A DNA stretch of 64,000 bases from positions 14,858,057-14,922,056 of the forward strand of contig OZ024898.1 in assembly GCA_964017195.1 (NCBI GenBank). The letters are read 5' to 3'. Shown here piece by piece: positions 55,015 through 64,000 of the stretch (within the stretch, counting starts at the first letter, position 1; each line of letters opens with the position of its first letter). Under the pieces are notes generated by a model. It was not told the origin of the DNA. It searched no databases and saw nothing but the letters and a program-made list of their open reading frames with translations. The translations under genes were made by a program, and so were the position numbers. The DNA is from Siderastrea radians. Lineage: Eukaryota > Cnidaria > Anthozoa > Scleractinia > Rhizangiidae.

Positions 55015-56083
55015 GAGCCTTTTCATTTATTCTGATACTGATATTGTGCGGTTGAGTTCTTCATACATTGAAATGGAAATGAGCCTCTTATGGTATTTGA
55101 GAATTCGCCTGTCGGCAAACCGCGCAGTCATGGTGAGTCATTCAAATTTTGGCCTTTGTTTTAGAAGCATTCCTCTTAAACTGAACTATCCCTACATTTC
55201 CTCGCTGTCGCCATCTCTAATCGTTATTTTGGCATTTCTTTGCACCGAGAAAAGCGGTTTTTCAGTTCTGCTTTGCACTTCGTGCGAGATTATCCGTATC
55301 GGTGACTAAGAGTTGAACCAGGTTGATCCATAAGTGTAAAACACTATCAATATCGGGCAAGTCACTTAAAGTCACTATTGTAAGTAGAAAATACCAATAA
55401 TAATCAACAATAAACAGACAAACAAACAAGAGGAAATGGCTAGAAATATTTATTTTTCTTATTAGCTTACTCATGATTCACTAAGAGAGTGCAGGGTTTA
55501 TGATAAGAATCATTCCCTACACACCAACTTAGACCGCCGTCTTCGCATGAGCCGCCTTTCATTATAATAAATTCAAATTTTCAAACCTTAACTAAATTTC
55601 TCCCCTTTCTTTTTCCTAGAGACTTTTAACCCTCCCTTGTCCCTCCGTTTCATCGTCTTTATAAACGGTCGTGAAACTTCGAAGAGATCATATTTAAGGC
55701 CGCCAAAGTACTGACACCAACGAACAGCATAGCAATCAGGTAAGCCGTACAACATACCTTTTCACATTTTTCAAGAGCCTAATTGGGCAGGACATGCTCT
55801 TTAATTTTTAAGCAAACCAGTTGGAGGATTCCAATTAACAAAAAGGTTGTACGGCGACATATTATAACATATGGAGGTGACAATTATTGAATGTACGTAT
55901 ATTTAGAGGGTGGCATGGAGAGATTTAGTGAATCATTTGAAATCGGGAGTATTAAACAGTCAAAGTCTGTCTGGTGTGATCGTTCCGGGTGGATGAATAA
56001 CCAAAAAAACAATCAACAATCAACAAATTCATCACACAACCCCACAAGCATTTTGCTTTAAAATTTTTTGTCGTGTTCAAATA
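55015..56083. other. Upstream flank of GST gene 4, nothing recognised
   Basis: A+T-rich with no supported exon on either strand. Open frames are under 105 codons and unrelated to known families. Confidence 0.5.
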
Positions 56084-56120
56084 GATGATGATGATGATGA
56101 TGATGATGACGACGACGACG
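56084..56120. repeat. (GATGAT/GACGAC)n trinucleotide run
   Basis: About twelve GAT/GAC triplets, ending in ACGACGACG. Confidence 0.9.
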
Positions 56121-56460
56121 TATACATGACGGTGTCAAATAGTAGCAAAAGTGCAGGTGGCTAAATTCTGCTGTTTTTTCCGATATGGAGCTTGTACTCA
56201 TTACAGACTTTCCATTCTTCTGTTAAACAGCTTTTGGCGAGGAAATTACGACACAAGCTCCAAACAACAAAAGTTTAATTTATTGACGTGTAATGACAAA
56301 ACAAATGATTGGGTTTTTTTATATTGCAAATTTTAAAATGCACTCGTATAATCGTATATAGAGTTAAACTTTTTTAAAAATTTGACAAATTAAAAAGCTT
56401 AATTTAAGCCATGCTTTGTTCTGTTATAAAGCACGCAACTGAGAAAGTCACAAGAGCACT

Positions 56461-56838
56461 GTTATAAGTTACAGTAAAGGATATTTTGTTTCGAATGTTT
56501 CTTTTTTTCCATTAAACCTGATTAATCAACCAAAATCTGTCTCAAAAGAGTAAGACTTGTCATGATAAATGATTTTAGTTTGTTTAGTTATAAGTTATAG
56601 AAAAGGATATTTTGTTTCGAATGTTTCTTTTTTTCCGTTAAACCTGATTAATCAACCAAAATCTGTCTCAAAAGAGTAAGACTTGTCATGATAAACGATT
56701 TTAGTTTGTTTGGTTATAAGTTATAAAAAAGGATATTTTGTCTCGAATGTTTCTTTTTTCCCATTAAACCTGATTAATCAACCAAATCTGTCTCAAAAGA
56801 GTAAGACTTGTCATGATAAACGATTTTAGTTTGTTTGG
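56461..56838. repeat. Three tandem copies of a 126-bp unit
   Basis: Units start GTTATAAGTTA at 56461, 56587 and 56713 and end TTTTAGTTTGTTT. They are almost identical, differing by a few bases. The core (ATTAAACCTGATTAATCAAC, GACTTGTCATGATAAACGAT) matches, inverted, a single diverged copy in each 2.96-kb repeat (about 45705-45830 and 63225-63345). The array abuts the stop codon of the exon at 56839. Confidence 0.9.
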
Positions 56839-56973
56839 TTAAACACGAGCCTCATCATCGTCCGTGAGTGCTTCTCCCTTCTTCTTGAGTACTCTCGGCC
56901 TTCCTTGGGCGTGTTTTATAACAGAACAAAGGACGTTTAGGACCTTAGGATCACTTTTGCACGCAGCGAAAAT
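56839..56973 (-). CDS. Candidate terminal exon of an unrecognised gene
   Basis: A 45-codon open stretch, phase 0, with a TTATTAG acceptor at its 5' side and a TAA stop at 56839-56841. It includes IFAACKSDPKVLNVLCSVIK and ends KKKGEALTDDDEARV, a charged tail that looks like a real C-terminus. No upstream exon was found on the minus strand up to the window end, apart from the alpha-kinase pseudogene, to which it has no visible link. Family not recognised. Confidence 0.35.
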   Translation of the reverse strand: MFAACKSDPKVLNVLCSVIKHAQGRPRVLKKKGEALTDDDEARV

Positions 56974-57286
56974 CTAATAAATGCAATTGGGATAAATGCT
57001 TGATTAACTTTGCAACTTCGATGATGGTGGCTTAATTTTCTTGCCAATTTATAGAATTTTTTGATTGTTTTGCGAGAAACCTTTTTTTTTTGGTTGTTTT
57101 TCGGGAAACCTTGTGCGAGGAACTAATGAGTAAACTAGAAATTTAATAGATAAGGTAAATTGGCCACCGTAAAGAAATTGAAAGCTGACATTTCGAGCGT
57201 TATAATTAGCCCTCGCTCTGACGAAGGGTCATCTATTCTAACCAAACATTTAGTATTGCACTTCTCCTCTAACTTTTTTTTTTCAG

Positions 57287-58016
57287 GCAATTACTGGCAT
57301 ACTTGATGGTTCCTATAATGCAGAAGGAAATTGACACTTTTGTTAATGTTGTGTGGAACACCCATCGCATTCGGGCACAGAAAGACACTTTCCTCCCATC
57401 TGGTATACCAAATCACATCTTCAGTTTTCCTGAGCAGTATGGTCTAGAGGAATGTGGAATGGTCCTACCTGTTTTAGACACAATGTTTACTTAGTTTTGA
57501 AATGGTGCAGTCAAAATTTTGGTGTGGGATAATTTACAACAGCCCTTGCAAACTATTCAAGGAAATATAAAGGATGGGAGCATAGCAACCATGATTTACC
57601 TTTCTGGTTTGTTTTAATTTTTTTCAATTTTTACATATTTCTAGGTAAAGGCTGTCTTGGGAATCTTTAAAAATAGTTTTTGTAAAACACATACAGTCTG
57701 CAGAATTTGCTGTATTTGTTGCAAAGTAAAAAAAACTTGGATGTTGCACCCTATTCATGTAATTTTTAGGTTTCAATAATTATCGGATAATGAATCTGGC
57801 CTAATGATGTCCTGATTTGTATTACCAGGATGGAATGTTACAGAAGAGCAGCTTGAAGAGGTTGCCCAGCTGTCAGATGTACTCACTGGTCATGATGACT
57901 TTTTGTCACCTGATTTTCGAGCCAAATGTCAGCAGATAATTCCTGACCCTTTGGCATTGGATGTCAATGACTGTGTTCATGCATTTCGTTATCTCAAGGA
58001 CAACTTTCAACTTTGA
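57287..58016 (+). pseudogene. Integrase-like gene, 3' exons
   Basis: The first open piece (57287-57494) follows a long pyrimidine tract and CAG acceptor and includes IMQKEIDTFVNVVWNTHRIR and FLPSGIPNHIFSFPEQYGLE. The second (57829-58016, stop TGA) follows a TTACCAG acceptor and includes WNVTEEQLEEVAQLSDVLTG and ends FRYLKDNFQL. The EID-x-F/Y-x-x-W-N-T-H layout is what I associate with the region after the catalytic core of the cnidarian integrase-core family whose N-terminus appears at 9.8 and 12-14.6 kb. No 5' part is visible nearby. The donor between the two pieces is unclear, so this is treated as a fragment. Confidence 0.5.
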
Positions 58017-59492
58017 TTGTTTTGCAACAACATTTTTAATATAATTAACTATACAATCTTTCCAGCCCATGTTTTCAGGGTTCTTGGAACAAACATTAGG
58101 TTTCATGACAATTTATTGAAGAAGAACTAAAACTGTGTTAAAAATTACTGGATAACTTGAAGCCTGCCCCTTATTGAAAACCTCCCAAAAGGCCTTACAA
58201 TGTTTTACTTAACAACAAAAACTTGTGAAGCCTTAGCATATTTCAACAACAACTTGTGATTAATTGGTGAACACAAATATCCATTTCAGGCTAAACTGAT
58301 TTTTTTCCTCCTTACCCTAACAATATCCATTGGAGACTAAGGGCATTCTGGTTTTACCTGAGAATGGATGTTATCTACAACAGATCTACTGCAAGTACTG
58401 CCAAAAAATAACATGAAGCAGGGATAGCCATCACAACAAGGCACCCAAGAGTGTGACTACTTGTAATTTAGTCACATTTTTTCATGCAGGCATTAACCAA
58501 TCAGAAAACGTGGACTGCATCTGCATGAAAGAATGTGTATAAATTAAAAGCAGTCACACTTTTAGGTGCCTTGCGGCAACGATATTGACATTCCTACTTT
58601 TTCCTAAAATGTTATCAGCATTAAAATATTTATTATTTTTCAATTTTTCTTTGGGAATACAGCATTTCTCTGAATTTGAATCTCTAACATAACACAACAA
58701 ATGCACCATATAATGCCTTACTTAGTATTTTGCTTAAAAGAAATTGGCATGGACAACAGGAAACCATTTGGAGTGTTGGGAGATCAGTTAATTCTCACCC
58801 ATCAATGAATCTGCTCAAGACAAATGGCAATATAGCTAAGTCATTCTGTGAGCTCTTAACCCTTCCACTATCAAGCTTGCAAATACACAAATTTAAAAAT
58901 CAGAGATTCAGTTTGGAAAATGGAATAAAGAAAAACAGTAACAAATCAACATATGGCTCTGTAGCCCTCACATGGCACATCATCCATAGTCAGATGAAAA
59001 TGCTAAAATCCAACTTTGGTAGTGAAGGGTAAGCAGCCCTGTTGTGTTATTTTGACAATGATTTGAAAATAGAAAAATCAAATTCACTTGCTTCGTACAT
59101 GTATAGTGGAAAGTGTATTCCACACTATTGTACATATATTTCCGCTTTCAGTGAAAGTCTGTTAAATATATTATATTTTGGTATTTTTTCCTTGCCAGAT
59201 GGCAAACGATGGCAAGTTCGGTCTGATAAGAAATTATTGAATAAAACTTTACATTTGGGGACCAATTGCTTGAGGTTGACTGAATACTGTTTTTTTTAGC
59301 CAGTGCCAGTGCATGTTCGTCACTGCAGACTGGGCACAGAAGCCTAGAACTTTATGACTAAACATTCTCTTTAAAAACGAAACAAAATCTTGGTATTGGA
59401 ATGGAACTAGCTTGCAAAGGAGGCTAATGCGAGTAATCTTTTCAAATGCAAATGACATGAAGCTGTTTTTAATGATATCCCCCCCCCCCATT

Positions 59493-59525
<33 letters not shown>

Positions 59526-59664
59526 CGAGAATACGAATATTGTCTATTCCTTTTATGAATTTTCCAATTTTTGTACATGAAAGTGTTAAAATCTACTGCA
59601 TGCATGTACCCATTGCAAGAACACTAAGGTTCCCTGCACAAAAGAGAAAGACATACCATTTCTC
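58017..59664. other. Spacer with MITEs, no gene recognised
   Basis: Holds a 137-bp hairpin MITE (58437-58573, ends CAAGGCACCCAAGAGTGTGA and complement) and another near 59388-59527 (TTGGTATTGGAATGGAACTA and complement, poly-C loop). An open frame at 58730-59032 (+) has no family resemblance. At 59580-59665 a partial second copy of the alpha-kinase 3' end is seen. Confidence 0.55.
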
Positions 59665-59665
59665 T

Positions 59666-61082
59666 TTATGGATTTTTAGATTCTTCCTTGAGCTTCCTTA
59701 AACCAAGTAAGTGGCAAAATCTATTGCATGCATGTGCCTTAACAAAAGAATTTATTGCAAGAACATTGAGGTTCCCTGCACAAAACAAAAATTCTTTGTC
59801 ACTATCAAACATTCGTGAAGTGGCAATTTCAGGGTCATATAACATATGGCCACTGCCCTGTATGTCAACTACTAGGAGTTGTGAGTTTGAAATTTGATAT
59901 GAAAAATGGGACAAGCACTCTGCCTTTTGCCCCATGACATCATCACTTGATACACAGACTTCCCCGGTATTGTTCATGTATTTCTGAAATTTCCCTTCCA
60001 TAAACTCCTCCAGAGTAACACACTCACCCTCCAGTTTGGCAAGGTAAATGTCTTTGTACCTAAATACTTCCCCAAACTCCTTTGAAACATCAAGTTCCAG
60101 GATTTTCTTGCCAAGTTGCTCAGCAATGTTCTTTGCAAGGGCATGCATTTGAACCACTTTCTTTGTGTGTTCTTCTAATGTTATCTTGATGTCTTCGGTG
60201 ATCTCTTTGGCAGCTTTTGGTAAATATTTCTTTACAACCCACAAAGAAGTGTTAAAGTTAGTGGAAGAACTTTTTGCCTTGAAGGCTTACCTAAATCCTC
60301 CGCTTCCTAGCACATCTTTATCAATTATAAACAAGAAGTGACCAGGCGATGTTCTCCAAATCAAATGAATAAACCTCCAGTACAGTAACTGATTCACTTG
60401 GCTTGGCAACCTTTCCAAGCTTCATCATATGCGAAATGGACAAACTCTTGGGAAATACATGTTTGGCGTTTGGCGATAACGCGCCTTGTGCCCAGCTTAG
60501 GTTATGGCGGCTTGGTCGTGGGGGAGTCACAGGTTCACTGTTGCTCTGATGTCTAGATGAATGTTCGTAGTCACCCGGCCTGCTGTCTGATGATGTAGAT
60601 GACTTGATAAATCTCACGTGGATAACCTTTAAATCGGGGATGTGTTTCATTGAGTGACAGGATGGCCCCTGCTCACCGGCCAAAACATCGCATGACAATC
60701 CTTTACGTTCCAATGAAGGTGAAAAGTGTTTTTCGCAAGCTGCTTTGATCCCTTCAATGGAGAGTTCCTCCTCGTCGTACTGAACGAACTCACGTGGTCC
60801 CACTCGAGTATACTTTTGAGCTTTCCCGGAAACTTCTGCGCTGAACCTCTGCACTACCAATTCTTGTCTCTCAAGAATGTTACCTTTTTCGTTTTTCTTA
60901 CCGCCGCCATCTCCAGTTTTACGCCTCTTTGCTTTCATCTCGTTTTTGAACGTGCCCCAGGATTTCTTCCTTCTATCCGCCATCTTTGATGAAGACGCCG
61001 CCCCCAAGGCATCTTGGTCTATGGCAGTTTTACTCCAATTCGCACATTTGCTGATTGCATCATTTCCGTTTACAGCTGTCAT
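59666..61082 (-). pseudogene. Alpha-kinase family gene, intronless, broken
   Basis: The ATG is at 61082-61080 (MTAVNGNDAISKCANWSK). About 190 residues of basic, Ser/Pro-rich leader follow, with FVQYDEEELSIEGIKAACEK and CDVLAGEQGPSC. The alpha-kinase (MHCK/eEF2K-type) domain begins around SFDLEN; the frame then slips near 60345-60370, and VLGSGGFR, the glycine-loop region, continues in another frame. A TAA at 60289-60287 follows that Arg directly, and AFKAKSS and LWVVKKYLPKA continue in frame. Downstream are FMEGKFQKYMNN, SHFSYQISNSQLLVVDIQG with DPEIAT, GNLNVLAINSF and the zinc-ligand-like HACNRFCHLLGL. All expected landmarks are present, but one frameshift and one nonsense codon prevent a full kinase. 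It has no introns, which suggests a retrocopy, though an intronless parent is possible. Confidence 0.8.
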
Positions 61083-64000
61083 TTTTCCCTGATGGCAATA
61101 TGAAATACCCAACCTGTGATATGATAAAACCTCGCCTAGGAAAGGGAAGAGATACATGGGTCCGATATATCAATGACTGACTGACTGACTGATCATGAAT
61201 GAATGACTGATCGATCGAGCTATCAATCCGAACACCCTTCTTGTGCAATTGTTCTACTTGTATTGATTCGATCGATCGGTTATCTATCAATTGTTTGAGT
61301 AATTCGTTTTTGTTTTACGGAAACTCAGATTTGTCTAGTGTCAAGTGGTACAATTGTAGCCCATGAGCCCACGGAGGGGGGGGGGGGTACCCCCATATAT
61401 AGCCTATGCGGGGATGTACCGCCCAATTCGGTATGGCTTTTCAACCGAGATTTGTAAATAAGGTATGGCTTTTTGACTAGGCACTTTCATAGACAGGGTT
61501 TGTAGGTGCCCTTCATCTGCCAGGAGATGTTTTTCGCAACACATTCGTAGTGCAGTGATCATTGATGATCATTGACCACAGATCGGTCAAATACTCAGCG
61601 ATTCGATCAAGACATAAACAGAGCCAAGTGGAGGAAGGGTGAAATTATTGTCATAAACAGGGTTAGGGTTTGACAGCCTGGGAGGCACACTCCTACACAT
61701 GCCTGGGTTGAGTACCCCGCGGTCCATAGGGTACATAAGTATGCTAGTTCCCCCACCGCTCACATATCAGACTCCCAGGGGCCCTGTCGGCACTTCCTGT
61801 CACGCTGAGAAAACCTATGATATGTTATATAAAATATAAAATTAAGTTTAAAAAAAGAATAAAGAAATACTGTATCTTATGACTAAAAACAATAGAATTA
61901 TTCTCTAATTGAATATTACTTCTATACTATAAGTTATCGACTACGGGGCTGCAGGACTGCGGAGGCACTCGTTCAACTAACTTAATTGTAAGTTATTCAT
62001 TGACTACAGGACTTCAGGACTGCGCGAACAATCGTTCAACTATTAAACTTAATCTTAGTTTTTCTTCCACTAAGGGAATGCAGGACTGCAGGAGCGATGG
62101 TAGTAACCACATTATCACTCTATGATTGTGGGACCACGGGAGCAGTAGATTGGTGGCGCTCGAAAGTGGCCGGGTATTCTGTTTGCGAAGGGTGAAAAGA
62201 TTTTTCAAATGGAACCAAGGAGAGAGTTTCAGTGTTCTGATCAGGAACAACTGATATCGCATTTCGCCGGTTTAATTAAGAGTCGTACGAGTTGACAAGG
62301 TCCCATCCTCAGAACTCCACTCGAATTCAAAGTGTCCAAGATGAGATGTAGGCTTTTTTTAAATTTACCTTGATTAAATGTGGCCTAACTAACTGGTAAC
62401 ACTTCTTTTTCTTAGTTTCAGTGAAAAGTAAGAACTTCACGTTGATATCAGTGAGTTGGTTTCCCGTTGGGAGGGGGGGGGGGATTCTCCGTATAGTGGG
62501 CTGTACAGGGAGGTTCCGCCCGAAAGGGGTGCCTTTCCTCGGCTCGCAGTGTACTAAGGGTTGGGAAGATTGTAATTTCATTATACAAAAGGGTCACAAA
62601 ATCGGCTCAAGCCGGGAGGTGATGACGCTAAAGTGAAGTACATGCCCACTATTTGGCAGAAATGGCAACGCAAAACACACAAAAGCTTGCGCCCCTTGAG
62701 CAACTGAACCAGACTTTCAGCCCGGGGAAAATAAACGTAGCGATTATAGAAAATTCTATTGTTTTGGCTTATCCTTCAGGTAGAAAAAAGGGGTGCAATT
62801 TTGCTCTAGGTATATAAAAGGGGCACCATTTTTGTAAAAAGTTAGTATATTAAAGGGTAAGGGTTTGAAACTCCGGGCGGAGCCTCCTCGTATAAATCTT
62901 TTTTGAGTGCCTCCCCCCCGGGGGGGGGGGGGGTGGTGGTTAATTTAGGGTACGGTTGGCCATCTTTTGGAGATTCAAAAGCAGACACATCTAGCGTTAG
63001 CCTTTTGTAAGAACGAATCATTGGCTGTCTGTGGTATAACATGGTAATGAAAGAACACGAACATATCACATATCAGCTAAATGAAAAACCTTCTTTGATT
63101 TTATGGGGATTGAAGAAAGATACATGTTCGTTCTGTGTTTTTACAGCTTTCCCTGTTGCCGCTTTGTGAACCTTGTTTTACGACTTGGTAAAAGTCGTAC
63201 CACTCGAATCTTAACTAAACTATCTAAAATCGTTTATCATGACAAATCTTATTCGTTTGAGACTGATTTTGGTTGATTTATGAGGTTTAATGGAAAAAAA
63301 AAACACATTTGAAACAAAATGCCCTTTTCTTTATCTTTCCGGCAATTTGAACAAGTGGTGAGCATTTAAAGATAACCCCATTCTGCTGCGACACCGAGTG
63401 TTCCTTCGGAAAGTGACATCGAGTTCTCTTAACGGATTCCATTACAACTGCAAACTAGGCCTTTTACATTTCACATGCTACCGGTAGTCGTGCTTGATAG
63501 CCACGAGAAGGTCTCCACAGCTATTATTTTTCTGAACTGGGGCCAAAGTCCTCATAAATAATATTTTCAAAGACCGTCGTTTTGTTTCAGCCATCGCCGG
63601 TCACAATCAGAATGGCTTGAAAAACAAACTACACATTGCTAGTCTCCAACTGGCACAAAAAGATGGGGTGAAACATGTCCAATTTTTGGGGTGATTTTTT
63701 AAAGGCTGTTTCAAAACTATCGAAAGAAAGTAAGCTGAGAGAATTCTCAGTTCAATTCAAGTTCGTTTACCGAAATGTAGTCACTAAAAGGAATTGTGTA
63801 TGTATGCAATTGAAAGTAACAAATGATTGCCTTAAATCGGGAGAACTAGACTCCATAGAACGTAAATGGAAAACTATGAAGGCCTTCATAGTTTTCCAAT
63901 TCGACCAATACAATAAGTCCTTTAGCATACCTAAGTTGTCAATTAATCGCGAGGGCAAATAAACTCTGTTTGATCTACTTAAGCAACACTCTACTGCGGA
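61033..64000. repeat. 2.96-kb direct repeat, copy 2 (runs off the window)
   Basis: Begins inside the first codons of the alpha-kinase pseudogene and continues through its 5' flank to the window edge. Nearly identical to 43524-46482 in the same orientation. It carries the same 32-bp palindrome (63867-63898), the C/G-run segment (62905-62935) and the open frame at 63675-63962 (+). Confidence 0.9.
63867..63898. repeat. 32-bp perfect palindrome, second copy
   Basis: Identical to 46349-46380 and at the equivalent place in the 2.96-kb repeat. Confidence 0.9.

Noticed and set aside
60290..60300. Possible splice donor (TTTAG|GTAAGCC) in the alpha-kinase at the nonsense codon
   Set aside because: It looks like a donor, but the codons right after the TAA continue the kinase N-lobe in frame, so a nonsense change explains the data better than an intron.
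62842..63069. Pro/Gly-rich minus-strand frame resembling one at 52203-52457
   Set aside because: Both are readings of the same dispersed G/C-run repeat; no independent coding support.

Overview
The window is eukaryotic: genes are split by GT-AG introns, intergenic DNA is A+T-rich, and it is full of tetranucleotide microsatellites, hairpin MITEs, a Penelope-like element, an L1-type ORF1 and a tRNA-related SINE. The intron-rich but compact genes and the repeat families suggest a cnidarian, probably an anthozoan such as a stony coral. That assignment is inference; no species marker is visible.

The host backbone is a head-to-tail cluster of four sigma-like glutathione S-transferase (GST) genes, all on the minus strand: gene 1 (1633-8539), gene 2 (21368-36115), gene 3 (37705-43167) and gene 4 (49066-54924). 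Each has five coding exons with the same intron phases (1,1,0,0). Exon 3 is 116 bp in all four. The catalytic N-terminal Tyr, the cis-Pro segment and the Gln-Ser glutathione-binding pair are kept. They encode about 210, 219, 215 and 216 residues. In gene 2, exon 4 is split by a symmetric 574-bp palindromic element flanked by a 7-bp target duplication. Without the insert and one duplicate copy the exon would be exactly 108 bp and in frame, as in gene 1.

Mobile DNA fills the space around and inside these genes. Intron 1 of gene 1 holds a 24-bp-TIR element (3478-7994) carrying a nested 3.1-kb foldback element with a 9-bp target duplication. Between genes 1 and 2 lies an 11.4-kb nested structure (9250-20609). 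Its inverted arms both carry the 5' part of an integrase-like gene, and it has been invaded by a 2.2-kb TIR element that carries non-transposase coding exons, by a duplicated block, and by a 437-bp retro-type insertion. Intron 4 of gene 2 holds a decayed Penelope-like element, itself split by a 929-bp TIR element and flanked by a GC-rich hairpin. Intron 2 of gene 2 holds a second 9-bp-TSD foldback element (28356-30155). Between genes 3 and 4 are the first copy of a nearly identical 2.96-kb direct repeat and an L1-type ORF1-only element.

The right end (56-64 kb) has a 3 x 126-bp tandem repeat beside an unrecognised terminal exon, the 3' part of an integrase-like gene (+), an intronless alpha-kinase pseudogene (-) with one frameshift and one nonsense codon, and the second copy of the 2.96-kb repeat. 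That repeat starts inside the first 16 codons of the alpha-kinase, so copy 1 next to GST gene 3 is a displaced alpha-kinase 5' end. With insertions subtracted, the spacing between GST genes 1 and 2 falls to about 1 kb, so most of the present size of the locus is transposon growth.
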